In this document: piece after piece, positions 9,690 through 22,175 of the stretch | Numbering within the stretch: position 1 is the first letter of the stretch | How the letters are laid out: each line of letters starts with the position of its first letter | Source: Agarophyton chilense | Taxonomy: Eukaryota > Rhodophyta > Florideophyceae > Gracilariales > Gracilariaceae | Assembly (NCBI GenBank): GCA_030374765.1 | Contig: JARGXX010000098.1 | Span: forward strand, 1,054,001 to 1,118,000 | DNA: 64,000 nt | Direction: 5' to 3' | The notes under the pieces: model-generated | The model's input: the letters and a program-made list of their open reading frames with translations, nothing else | Told to the model about the DNA's origin: nothing | The model's database searches: none | Position numbers and translations under genes: made by a program

Positions 9690-12600
9690 GCTGTGGACCC
9701 AACTTTACAGCAAACTACGAAGGAAATAAGCCTTTTCCGTTACTGAATGGCCCAGATAGATGAATGAGATACAATTATTCCGCTACAAATCTCTTCTTCA
9801 TGATTTTCTTAAACCAAGGCGACCAAATACTTAACCAATAGGCTCAAGGGGTAAGACTCAGGGGTCCGGAAATAATCGCGACATTTTGTGCTTCTCGATC
9901 AATTATTTTGAAGTTAAATTTTTCGTCGCGCTGCAACCGTTTTGAAGTTTTTGGGAATCCTTCGATTTTGAAGCTCTCCGCTGGAAACCGAAATCATTCA
10001 CTACGCTTTACAAGGCTCCCATTTTTACCATCTGGCTGTCCGATTCCCGTTGTTAAATTAACTACATCTCCAACATTTTGCGACATGTCTAGTAATCTTA
10101 CTAGCATATTCGGAAGTACTCTAATGATTCACCACCCTTTTCAGAAGTGTCTTTTGGATACTATTCGCAGTTTCTTATTCGACGGTCCCGATATCGCCAT
10201 AAATCAGCTTGCGAACCTCATGAGAGGATATTATTCCCCTGATATGTTATTTAATCACCAAGTTTCAGGCAGTGGGGCTCTTTTTCGCTCTATAGCTCGT
10301 AATCTACAGAGAATAGGAATCGATTTGGCCCACCGTTCTTCAAGAATAACCATGAATCGTTTAGATTTCACGATCTATCTTAGAAATGAAACGGAATAGT
10401 GACAGAAGAAACTATTAAAATTTCAACAGCATTTTTAATCTCTTCCACTCTTTCTGAGCCCATTCTTGTCTCTCAGGGAGAACCTGAAAAATATAAGAAA
10501 GAAAAAGGCCCTTCCTCACATGCAAATAACTCTGATACTCCCAAACGATCAGAATCAGCACTCACAACTTGGCCATCCCTAAGATATCTCACAATCTGGC
10601 CATGCGTTTCAAAGACAAAAACGCAATGTGTTCTGGAGCCATTTGAGAATCTTGGAATCATTTTTTCACTGTGTATCGTATTGCATTAGACGATTACATG
10701 ATTCCAGATTATAAACATCTTCACCTTTTGCAAAACATTCTTAGAGAAACTGCCAAACGTTTCTTCAATGACATCGTACTTCAAAATTCCCAATCCTTTG
10801 GAGTTGCAACAAAAATAATTGAAGAAAATTTCCGTTCCACTTCTAAGCCAAGTCGAATCGAGATTCGTTTGATCAACATCCGAATCGATTCTTTCCGATC
10901 AGATGAAACTACTGCAACTCAAGCATTTCAGAATTGTGATTCTTAAATATCGTAATTGGCCCCACAAAGTTCTCTGCATTGTCGTACTGAAGCCAATAAG
11001 ATATCCTATTTAAGAAAAGTCGTAATTAGACGTTCATGGGTTAGTATTCCGGTTAGTCGTTGGGATACCGAAAACCTTTCTTATCCAGACTTCTATACTC
11101 AGTTAAAGTGTACTATTCAACGAGAAATGAAATAGAAAAGTGCCTGAAAGGCCAAAAATGGCGTGAAATTCTCCAAGAATTCAAAATTGATAGATGTTCT
11201 CTATCAATCCTCATCTAGACACCATATTCCCGCAGCACGATACAGCCGTCATTGTAACAAAGAAAATCCATGACTGAGCAACAAAACTTGCTTCAACTGT
11301 GGTGGAAAAGTATATATCTTGCAATGTTCTCGCCATTTAAAGGACTTACCAGCTATTACTGCAACAATAGTTCAACTCTTCAGCATTACCAAGACCAAAA
11401 CAGGGCTTTGAAACAAGTTCTTTATGAACTATGCGAACAAGCTGACGTTGACTCAGAAACCGAAGATGTAGACACATTTTTCAACATTGCAGAAAACGAA
11501 CAGGACTTTAATGGCAGAATTTTAAAAGACTCAAACGTTAACCGCGTCGAAAACCTGTTCATCAGGGTTGATGCCGAAACTTCGACAACGAAGTTGAATT
11601 TTTAATGAGAAACTCTCCTATTCGTCGATTTAAAACCCGAGACGTTCCCAAAGGTTTTGGCACATAATAAATGCAAACATTTCAAATTCATATTAAAATG
11701 ATTCAAAGTTACTAATGCAGATACCGATTTCGAAACCCCAACCGAATTCAATGGTGATTGTCTAGATATCGGAGCACAAAGATCTATAATTGGTAAGGAA
11801 CAAGGCCATGCCTATTTCAAGCAAAAAGGATTCAAGATTAAGAACAGGCCCTTAAAAATATGATCTCGACTTGGCAGTTCAACCTACCGCAGTACTGTTC
11901 AATTTCTTCTTTCAAATCTTTGCTCCGGATGGAAAACTTTTGAAACTTACAGTTGAAGTGATCAATTGTAGAATCTTATTACTTCTTGGACTCGAATTCC
12001 AGCACAGAGATTTACTATATGTGTACAATGATTCAAGTATTCTAATCTGCAAAAACGGATGGAAAATTCCGATCAATCGCAAACTAGGTCATCTCTATAT
12101 CAATTGGAACGAATATAAATCCCATTTCACTAATGCCAAATTCAAAGAGATGCATTTACACATCTGTCATTCATCCGTACAGAAGATGTTCAACCTTTTG
12201 AAACCAGCTAAACCTGACAAAGCAAACAGCGAAACCATGAGCTTTTGAAGGAAATTTCCAAGCCTTTCCTTGCCAACCTTGTCAATGTTTTACTCCCAAA
12301 CCACAACTTTTTCGATTTTATTTTCGTCAGAGAGTCATTTTTAACGAAGTTCTCGCTTTGGTTCTATTTTTATTGACAAAAAGGCAATTTTACATTTTGT
12401 AGATTTGCACACCCACTATGAAGCCGCTCGTTTACTCCATGAACAGTCCGCACAGGACAATTGAATCACTTTATTAGAATGGTGGGAAACTTTAATTACA
12501 GGATATCATGATTCTATACATTGTTACCAAGGTTCAGCACTTACTTCTACCTGTTGGAAGGAAATCATGAATAAATTTAAAATTGATTTCATCCTGTCTG

Positions 12601-15600
12601 GCGTGAAAATTCATAACTATATTGGTGACATAGAACGATATCATGATCCTCTAAGACGAATTTATTACAAAACCAGATTCGATGCAAATATTTTTGACGA
12701 GAAACTAATCTTTGCTACTGCCGTTAAGAATGAATGATACAATGAATCCAGAACGTCTGGTTCCCTTCCTTTTAGTATTCGGCACTTTGTAACGATTTCC
12801 TGGCATTCATACAAAACTTCCAGATCAAGAATATCTTAAGCAAGCGTTACTTATACCTCGTTCAGAAATGTAAATAATCGAAAACTATAATAGACTGAAA
12901 CGAGCACTCGAATGACGATTTCCAGAAGCCGTACACCAGAATTTCGAAACAGGAGAAAGCATTATCTTCTATCGAGAGAAGAAAGTACCGCGATGGAATG
13001 GCCCGTTTGAAGTAATCAAAATTGTTCGGAAACAAATTTTCCTGAAAACGAAAAATGGCGAGGAAGTGCAACACAGCATCACGCAGACCAAGCCTTATAC
13101 TCCCTAAAAATCTGATGAAAGCTACACTGGAGTAAGACAGAACAATTTATCTATCCCTCATGGCTTGGAGAATTTCTTGAATTAGGTTCTACATAATGTC
13201 AGCAGAAATGAAGATATCAAGGACAACGATGAAGTTTCAGTGTACATTGCATCTACTTCAACGCTGCAACATTCTCCATTCAATTATTCAAAGTAATCAG
13301 AAGCCAAGAAGGAGGAAGTTGAAAGTTTATTTAGACATGATACCTGGAAAATAGTACCACATAGATAAGTTTTAAATGATGCTATTGTTATCAGATCTAC
13401 ATTCGTAATAACAATCAAGAATCCAAGAAACAACGAGAAAACCTTCAAGGAAAGACTGTTGGTACAAGGAATTTCCGATAAGGAACAGAATTAAATCGTG
13501 TATAATGGCACTACTGTTTGAAACAGTATCGTCCGACTTATGATATGGAGTCCTGCGATGATCAACCACAAGGTATGAAGTCACGATGTTACAAAAGCCT
13601 ATATTCAGAGTAATCAGGATCTTACTCGCAAGGTATACACTCGACCACCCAAAGACATAAATGTACCAAAAAACTCTCTTCTATCACTGGTGAAATCTCT
13701 GTATGGATTACAATATGCCTGTGACGACTAAATTCTTACAAATATGCCGAGTTTACGAGACAAATTTTGACTATTTAGGTCGACCGCCACTCTGGCCTCC
13801 TGGGAAGCTTGGAAATAGTAGAAATCCAAAAGTGGATTAAAGCATGTGCACTTTAGGGCCCCCTCCGCGGAAAAACGCATATGCGCCTCATCTCAATCTC
13901 AACGTGAAACGGCCATCTGATTGGCTACTGCAAATTCTTTTATGCAACGTGGTATGGACAAGTGGTCTGGTTTTAATTGGGCGTGTTGGGGTCTCGGCCC
14001 AAGTGGAGCGATCTGATTGGACGAGAGCGCTGAATGAGCACGGGCTATGCAGTTGGAGAGAATGTGCGAATGGGGGCTGGAAATGGGGTTTGGCCGGTAC
14101 CACCGAATCTGGGCTGCGCGGGGCGTTTGGCGCTGGCGCACCACTTTGGATGACTTTTTGAGTTTTTATTTGATATGCTTTATGTTTGAAATTGTTTTGG
14201 CGCGCAACTCCTCATCGCACAGAGGCAAGCTGTGAGACGTGGGTGGCTCGCCGATGGTCAGCACCGGCAGCGCAAGCGCGTGCAAGGTAGATATAGTTTT
14301 CAATGACGGTCGCCGACGACCAAAGTAAATTGTCAAGGCTGACTATCTCCCCTTGTTTTTATTGTTTTACTTTTCTTTTCTTCTCATCTTCTCCCCTCTC
14401 TTTTCATTTTCCTTTACCTAACCTGCGCTCATGTTGTGAACAAAATCGGTATGCCTGCAATAAAAGGAGATATTCCATGTTTTTTCAAGAAACATCAGCA
14501 TAATCTTCATGGTATTAACGGCTCATACGTTGATGACTCCAAAATTATTGGTAAGAATGTAATCATGAAATTTACGAACAACTCATAGGAACGTTTTGAT
14601 TCATGAGATGGAGTTGTGGGAGATTTCATATTTGGAGGATCCCAAATTTTGGCCGACAAAAGAAGAGACGAAATTAATCAAAAAGATTTCAAAAATAGGA
14701 TAAAACCAATGAAAAACATTGCCAAGTATGCAAATTCTAGATCCAAAAGAGCTTAACTAGCGTGGCTTGTGAACACCATTACGCATATTTCATTCTTCGT
14801 GAACAAAACCGCTCAGGTGACTTAGAAACTATTTACGGAATCAATTACACCAAGAATAAACAAGGTTATTTGAAAGACACAAGAAGAACCGAACACGTCT
14901 ATGTTAATGAAACTTGAAACGCAGTCTCCATGTATTAAGGAGTACAGTAATTCTTCATTGGCAAATAATGAGGACATAAAGTCTCAGCTTGGATATTTGA
15001 TTCTACTGGCCGACCGATTGAATCGTTGTAGCATAATTCATTACGAAAGTTACAAAAGCCGTAGATTAGTTCGATCTGTACTTGGAGGTAAAGTGTATGG
15101 TTTTGCCGCTGCTTTTGATTTCGCATATACTCTGAAGTTTGATTTGGAGACTTTATTGAATCAGAGATTTTCGATCAAGATGTTCACTGACTTTAAAACC
15201 ATGTTTCATGTTATAAAGAAAGCGTCAAACAAAGCAGAAAAGCGTCTACTTATTGACATTTGTACAGGTCGCGGAGCCTAAGAGAGGAACGAAATATCTG
15301 ATATTGGATTCGTCAAGTCTGGGAACAATCCCACCGATGTATTCACAAAGAGAACCATAAATGACGTATTCCACGTGATATATCAAAACAATAGACGTCC
15401 CCATGAAATCGAGCAATGTATACTTGGTATTTACAACTTTGACGATTGTATTGAAAAGAAGAAAACTGCAAATAGATTTGGCACGCGTAGGGCATCTTCC
15501 GTTAGAGTTGACACGCGCCGGGCGCCGGCCCTGACGTAGATGTTTTTTAAGCTTGCCTTTTGTGAAGACACGATGAGTTAGACACTATTACGCACTGCGG

Positions 15601-16215
15601 AAATGACTTCAACAGGTGACATGTTTAATCTCACACTATCATTTACTCTTTTCTATAGATTACATTTTAATTTGTTGTGACAGATTAGTTAAAGAGCGAT
15701 CACGAAATCTCCTACTGATTTTTTGTTGTCCAGAGCTGGATACAGCTGGACAGAAAGGCCAAGCTGGGAAGTATAAAAGGTCTCGAGCAGAGACTTTTCC
15801 AGTCGTTCTCCTACCTATCATCATTAAAGCAAAGAACAACTTCAGACTCTTCATCACCACCTCCTTCATCAGAATCACCGTCCATTCCCTCCGTCTTGTC
15901 CCTCTCATATTTCTACGTCGGTCCAGCAACATCTACTCCGTCTACATCAGTTCATCAATATCTACTTCGCGTACCGTGATCCTCATTTTGCACAACAGTG
16001 TGGGCGCCATCTTTGGACGGGACGAGGTGTGGAGAGCTTTACAGTAAGCTCCGGAGATAATTAGCCTTTCCGGGTACGGAATGGCCCAGATAGATGAATA
16101 AGATGTAAGTATTCCGACACATACTGCTTTTTCTAAATCTTCTTAAACCAACGCAACCAATTTCTAATGTCAATATTCAATAGGGGTCAGACTTCCTGGC
16201 TTCCGTTCAGATACT
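9690..16215 (+). mobile_element. Divergent Ty1/copia-like LTR element, very old, broken (many breaks)
   Basis: A direct repeat of about 190 bp (9690-9880 and 16035-16215) shares ATGGCCCAGATAGATGAAT and TCTTCTTAAACCAA-like blocks, and brackets decayed retroelement genes. These include a zinc knuckle CFNCGG near 11290, a protease-like DIGAQRSIIG near 11780, a reverse-transcriptase-like stretch near 13290-13500 and an RNase H-like region (14901-15281: KSQLGYLILLADR, YKSRRLVRSVLGG, FDFAYTL). The 3' LTR may start near 15511 (TGACACGCGCC). This is a different copia lineage from the others in the window. Ends are approximate. Confidence 0.65.
13845..14500. other. GC-rich segment inside the old copia, probable insertion
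   Basis: Within the AT-rich decayed copia, about 450 bp (13845-14290) turns GC-rich. It contains two CTGATTGG (CCAAT-box type) motifs and overlapping open frames on both strands that match nothing I know. A CT-rich tract follows (14340-14440). Retroelement-like sequence resumes after about 14540. An inserted LTR or promoter-bearing fragment fits best, but I cannot define its ends or a target duplication. Confidence 0.35.
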
Positions 16216-19200
16216 TCGGATTTTAAAGGATTTTCAGCCCCCTCACATCTTCTTTTTCCAGAAACAGGCGTGTTAAACCTTTACAAGGTTTCCCAAGGAG
16301 AGTTCAAAACAAAAATTTATGCTTTCACTCTATACCTAGAGCTGTTGTTTTTTAGGAAAGGATACGCGGCACCACTTGCGGTATTTCTTCGTTTAGTGCA
16401 AAATCCAAGATCTTTCCCAAGTCTTTACGAGCGTTACAGGAATTACACTCTGTTGATGCTTTCTAGACAGACAGAATACCGTAGGTAACCACAGATCGTC
16501 TCCCTTCCCCGCCGAGGGCGCTTCAACCTGCACAGTGGGCTGACACGAGATGCTGCTTCCAGCTGCTAACCCCGCATTGGTCCCTGGAACTGCGGCAAAT
16601 GCCTCACAAACTTTTCTAATGTTTAGGGTTTCTCTTTCAGTGGCAATCGCCACAGTAGACCCCAGGCGGCAGACGTCTCAACTTTTGATTGCGGTTGAAG
16701 GGCTCGAAGCCAAAAGAAATTGTTGTTTTTGGAAGTCAAAGGTTGATGGAGGTCGTCCGAGAGAGAACGCGGAGAAATCAGACCTCGTTTTATACAGATC
16801 TTGAACATTCAAAATGGAGCTGAAACGTATTACTACTCAATAGTTCCTACTATCTCTTCGTTGATTCCTCTAATCTTTGCTAGCAGCGTTTAAGGCAGCA
16901 CACGAACCTATAAAGATATAATAAACATAATCTTTTCCCATGACGCGCCAGTGTGGCTTTTGACACCAACGATGGAATAGAAAGTGCAGACCTTGCTGGT
17001 ACTCCAAAATAGATGTGCTTTAGCAGTGCTGGAACACTATACGCATTTCAAGTCCCACAGTATGATTTCCAAAACAATCTGCATTGCTATAATATACGAA
17101 TTTTAGCTTTCATAGCACACTGACGGTTTAATGTTTGTACGACAAGAGCCACAGATCAAAACTGCTTTTCAGAAAGGTGGTCATCCGTATGGCTCATTTT
17201 GAAACACCTTTTGTGACCCGCTTTTGGGCTTTGTGATGTAAAAAAGGCCAGAAAAGAAATTAAAAACCTAACGCTACCCACAACATGGCTTCATTTGAGA
17301 CGCTAAAGCTTATTCAGCCACACCTATCCCGACCCGTCCACTCACAAAGAGTGCTAAACGCTAAATACGCTTCTGCCACTTGTTTGGCGTCCTTTCAGCC
17401 ATGTTTCTTCTTTTGTGTGTACTTCCTGACCTACGGGAGCGCATAAGCTCTGCCGAAAGAACTTTTCGTAGATCTCACTCACAAACACCAAACCCACTTT
17501 TGAGCCTGAATAGCGTTTGGTTTTCTTTGTTTCTTTTAACGCCACTTATTCTTAGCGAACATTTCTTCCTCTACCTTAAAAATCTCATTTAACAATTTTT
17601 TGTTCTTTTTTTCCGTTCTGAGTCTTATATTCAACAGCAAAGCAGAGATTACTCTACTATTTTCCACGTCCCTTTCTGGGACATGCACTGGAGCTCGAAA
17701 TGGCCCACTCTTCTACAGTACTCTGTTGGTAGTTCTATGGGTCTGTAGAATGCGCTTCATTGCGGTTAGTGCTCTTGTACGATCAGTAACGAACACAATA
17801 ACCTGTCTTAAATTCCTATAAATACCGGCTATACTACTCCAAGACTGTCTAACATTGTTGCACTACAATGCCCTCTGTAATCCATCACAACCGAGTACAC
17901 GTTCACTTTCTATTCTAAATCTAACATTATACACTAATCAGGGGTCATAGGCCAGAGTCGTTCTTCTTTGGAGCTCTCATTGATTGTTAACGGAGTTAAT
18001 ACGCGATCCCCCGCCATTGAGTTCTTCAATTTGAAGGTCGTGTTCGAATTTTTGAATTTTCCGCCCAGAAGTAGCGCATTCCTTGAATCACGAGTTTTGG
18101 ACTTGAGCTTTTCGTTCATGCAAGAATCAGAAGGTTCGATAAAAGGTGGGCGTTACGCGGGTAATTGAATTATATCAATGATGCTTTTGGTGCATATTTC
18201 GATCCAGTAGAGACGTTTCTTCGAGTTATGATCGTCTAAAAGAAGAATTAAATATCTTTTTTAGGCAAAAACTGGAGCACATACTTCACAAAATGATGCA
18301 TTAGCAAAGGGAGGTATTCGATCCATGGAAGCTTTTGCGGTGTATAGGACAGTGGTACCGTTTGTAATCCAGATGAATCCACAAATTCAGCTTTATGAGA
18401 TGGTAACACTTGAAGTTTGCAAAGGAGGCATTGGATGTATCCACGAAGGAACTGCCTTCTTCTCGGCTGCACTGAGAAAAACTGGTGCTTTATTCCAGAT
18501 TCAAAAGCAACTATGACTGCCGTAAACTCTTTTCAGTTGTCCTTACGATTTTGACGCCTATCGAAGAAATGTGATTTTTTACAACGGAGAACTTCGACAT
18601 GCTTTCCATGCTATGCGTTTACTGCGATTTCGTTTTGGTTTTAGATCCTTTCAGGGTAATCAAATACTGTTGGATATCTCATTCTCAAATCCTTTAATTC
18701 ATCTTTTTGAGTCCGAAAATGCTTTAGATTTTCTCCCTCAACGTATTTGTCGGACATTTGCTCGGCTTTGCGAAATTTCAAACTTCTGGTTCGTGTTCGA
18801 AATGAGCAAATTTCACCATCCGAGAGAACACCTATGCGGTACCCTTTCCTACTGTCACTGGTTATTTCCGCCAGAACGCTTTTAATAGCGTTTGTGGCAA
18901 ATGCAAATCCTTGTTTGGCTGCGAGAAGTGCGTGGTTAACCACAGAAAGATCTTCAATTTATGTTAGAACTGGTCCTCTACATGCCTTGTTGGAAACATG
19001 ATCAAGCCATTTATTTATAGTTGTAAATTCGTTACGATGTATAGATTTCTGTATTCGGTAAACGGCTTCCCGAAAAACGCTACATGATGACGCTATCGTT
19101 TGAACTGCTACCTTAGTCTTCAAGAGCTATACAGCTCTTTTTCGGTTTGTTTTTCTTATGCCACGCATGTGGTTAGGGTTCTTAAATCCTGCTTTTTGCC

Positions 19201-19590
19201 TTCTCATTGCATTGAAGGACGCAATTTGGCGTTCCACGAGCAGACATGTTGCGGAATAGACAGGTTTTAAGGGAATGTGAGGCCATATGACCTTGAATAT
19301 TTGAGCGATGGAAGAATCTGAAAACTGTGGCTCTCAGGAAAGGTACTGTTCGTCTGAAGTTGATCCAATTCTCATTTTTAGAAGGTGGGAATGCTAGCCT
19401 TCACAAAACTTTCGAATTGGTGCACGGCTAAATTTGGAACACTGAATATATTCGTGCCGAATGAACTTCAGGGTTTAATCGTGGATTCAAGCGCCGTTCA
19501 CGGTCAGAAATTCCCCCAGTAAATGCAAAGTAGCTGTTCTGCGTCCGAAAGACTGTACTTTATTCTGAACGGCCCGAACATGTCATCGTT
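16216..19590. other. Decayed sequence, no feature assigned
   Basis: No repeat ends were found. The best open stretch is on the minus strand (18641-18943, about 100 residues, containing SRKGYRIGVLSDGE and KYVEGENLKHFRTQ). It looks coding-like but I do not recognise it; it is probably part of another old transposon. Another minus-strand stretch at 16393-16653 is likewise unassigned. Confidence 0.4.
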
Positions 19591-19599
19591 CATGCAGCT

Positions 19600-21330
19600 C
19601 ATGGCTCCAAGGTTCACAAAGCAACATTAAATGATAGAAAAGAAAAATTGCCGCGGAAAGAGGCTCTGAAGCTACTTAAAGGAAGGCTCCTACTTCTAAA
19701 GACAGTCGCCCGAACGAATTTCTCAAAAAGAACCGTTAAAATTATTCGTCAAGCCTTCGAAATGAGCAAGAACACTAAGCTTGAAAAGATTCTTGACCCT
19801 AATAACCACATTAGAATTAAGAGATTCGTTTCAGGCGGTCCAGAGCAACTGTTGATAGTTGAATGAGCATATGAATCAGCATGAAAAAAGTTTTCAATTT
19901 ATCACAATAAGAGGAAACTACTATACGAGAAAAGCAAAAAAGAAGGACGTGTTTCATACAAAGCTAACCCGTCTTCTGATGACATAATTCGCATATTTTG
20001 CGCAAGAAATTGACAGCTGACCTTCTGCAACGCCGAAAATATTGCAACAGCAAAGATAGCCGGACATTCGTTTAATCATGTGGACACTCTGAAATAGGTT
20101 TTTGTACAACTGCAAAAGGAACATCCTGGAATTTTATCTGATCCAGAACGTACATGGAACAAAGATGAAACCAGCATTCTCCCAGAATTCGGAAGGGGAA
20201 TTCAGTGTTTCTTCCCTTCAAAAAGTCACCATGGTTTCACAAGATTAGATATGAAGAAAAACGGGAAGCATGTCACAGCTGGCTGGTATCATAATTTCTG
20301 CCGCGTGCGTAAAGCACCGCTCCTAATGACGGCAGGGAGGAACAGAAAAATGTCTGACTAGATGGAATCATTGAAGCCCTAATATTTGTTGAAGATGATG
20401 ATAAGACCACATTGGCTCACCAAAAAAATGGGGCCCTGGAGATATATGCCTGAGTATGAGTGAGAGTGGATCAGAAGTATAAGAACTGATGCCGCTGGGA
20501 GTGGAACATATCAACAAAATATCAGGACTACTGTGTTCGTAAGTAAACCTGTAGTACTGCTGCTGGATTGCCACAGTTTCGAGGTAAGTATCGAATGGGT
20601 ACCCGTGTGTAATGAGCATCTGATCGAGGTTATCAAGCTCCCAACCAAAACAAAGCAATTTGTATATCCATGTGTTATGGTCATGGACAAAGAATTCCAG
20701 ACCAATATAAGTAAGATAAGAACTTCTTTACTGCAGCAGTGCTACATTTCAAATGTTGCGTTGAGGCTGAAAATGGAAATGTCTGGTTTTCGTACCGTCA
20801 CCCCTGCAATCGTTTGAAAATCATTTTTAGAAGCCCGACTTCGGCCTTTGGACTTTTGTTTTCTAAGATACTTCACAACCCTCTTTGACTCCCAACGTTC
20901 TTACAGTGTGATTCTAAGCGGGTACCAAGTGGAGCACGACAAATGTGTCTTAGATGCTCTCTCATGCTTCCGCCACAAACAGGTTATTAGAACCCTCACG
21001 AACGAAAATAATTCAATCACGGAACCCATCGGCCGTGCATCATTAGCACTTAACGAGATTGCACTTTTCATGAAGAACCCTTATTTCATAAACAAGCTCC
21101 CGATAGAACTAGTCTGGCCCGTCAGTAGAGCAGCTATCCCATACGTTCCGAACAAGGTTATTGGAGCCTGCAATGAAGCAGAGATTTTACTGTTCAAAGA
21201 ATAAGAGGATAACTACCACAATTGAGAACGCTAGAAGACTAAAAAGTCGAAAACAAAAGAAGGCATCGCCTACTACTTCAGAATTGGCCATTGATATGGA
21301 GTATAGAGCAGCAGTTATTTCTGCCGGACA
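19600..21330 (+). mobile_element. Pogo/Tigger-like (DDE_1) DNA transposon, decayed
   Basis: Fragments in the order of a DDE_1 transposase. N-terminal helix-turn-helix-like RTNFSKRTVKIIRQAFEM (19648-19866). The first acidic block, DPERTWNKDETSILPEFGR, is near 20140-20200; WN-DET is typical of Tigger and JrkL-type enzymes. The second block, VVLLLDCHSFEVSIEWVP (~20545-20600), has the D-x-H-S pattern. Next comes IEVIKLPTKTKQF, then a C-terminal FRTVTPAIV...RPLDFCFL stretch (20780-20880). The reading frame changes several times and stops interrupt it, so it cannot make a full enzyme. Terminal inverted repeats were not located. Confidence 0.7.
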
Positions 21331-21339
21331 GTAAAATTC

Positions 21340-21937
21340 CATAAACATTGACGTCCACAGTTCTTTGGATGATCTAATGATCACTCAATAGACGTGTTTT
21401 TCACGTATAATTGCTATCTTGGACCGGGCACTTCGTCCAGTTAGCCGCAATCGGAGCGCAGTGGAGGCTCTGGTCCCTCGCGACGTTTCAAAGCACGGTT
21501 CATATTCTCCTTGCTAAGTTTCAGTTCACCACCCCTTTAGTGTACCTTCACGACTTTCTTACATTCTTCAAAAAAAAACAAGGACCATCTAACTCAAGCG
21601 CAGAGTGGTATCAGAAGTCTCCATGACATAGTTATAACATTAAAGCTCCAGAAGTGTCAGTTTTTCACCGGCTTTGTTAATCAAATGGGATATCTTTTCC
21701 GTTTTTTAGAACTATTGATAGACGTGATGCAGTTATCATCGTTAAAAAAGTCAAGAATACGACCACACAAAAGGACCATTCATCCTTTCTAGGACTATGT
21801 AACGTGTACCAACGATTTGTTTCGGATTTTGCCGATATTATCACTCCGTTGAACACACTCTTTACCGAAGGACAGTCACAGAAACTGGAATCATTTAGCG
21901 ATGCAGAAGCATCCGCCTTCACGGTTCCAAGTATTGC
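21340..21937 (+). mobile_element. Ty3/gypsy pol fragment, broken
   Basis: Reverse-transcriptase pieces FQFTTPLVYLHDFLTFF (near 21525-21580) and YQRFVSDFADIITPLN with the following FSDAEASAF (21804-21925) are typical of gypsy RT. The fragment ends at the start of a copia LTR at 21938, which fits copia insertion into this gypsy. No LTR of its own was seen. Confidence 0.6.
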
Positions 21938-22175
21938 TGTAACTCTTGTTCAAGGTTCTGCCAATCTAAGTAGTTCCCAGGGTTTACTGTTTGTTCAGGC
22001 TGCCCTTTATAGGCAGCCGAACTATCTTCCTGCTTCAAATCACTGGTCACAGGTTCTTTTCAAATTTTGTATCTAGTTCCAATCGTTTTGGTTACAAACT
22101 CTGCGCCACTATTCAGATACAGTTCCTGAAAACTGTATCCGTTCTTGTCCGATTGTAACGATCAATTCTCCAACA
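21938..22175 (-). repeat. Copia 3' LTR (238 bp)
   Basis: In plus orientation it runs from TGTAACTC to CTCCAACA, so on the element's strand it starts TGTTGGAG and ends GAGTTACA. A TATA-like CCTATAAAGG lies inside. The element's polypurine tract CGAGGGGGAG (22176-22185, minus strand) touches its start. Confidence 0.65.
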
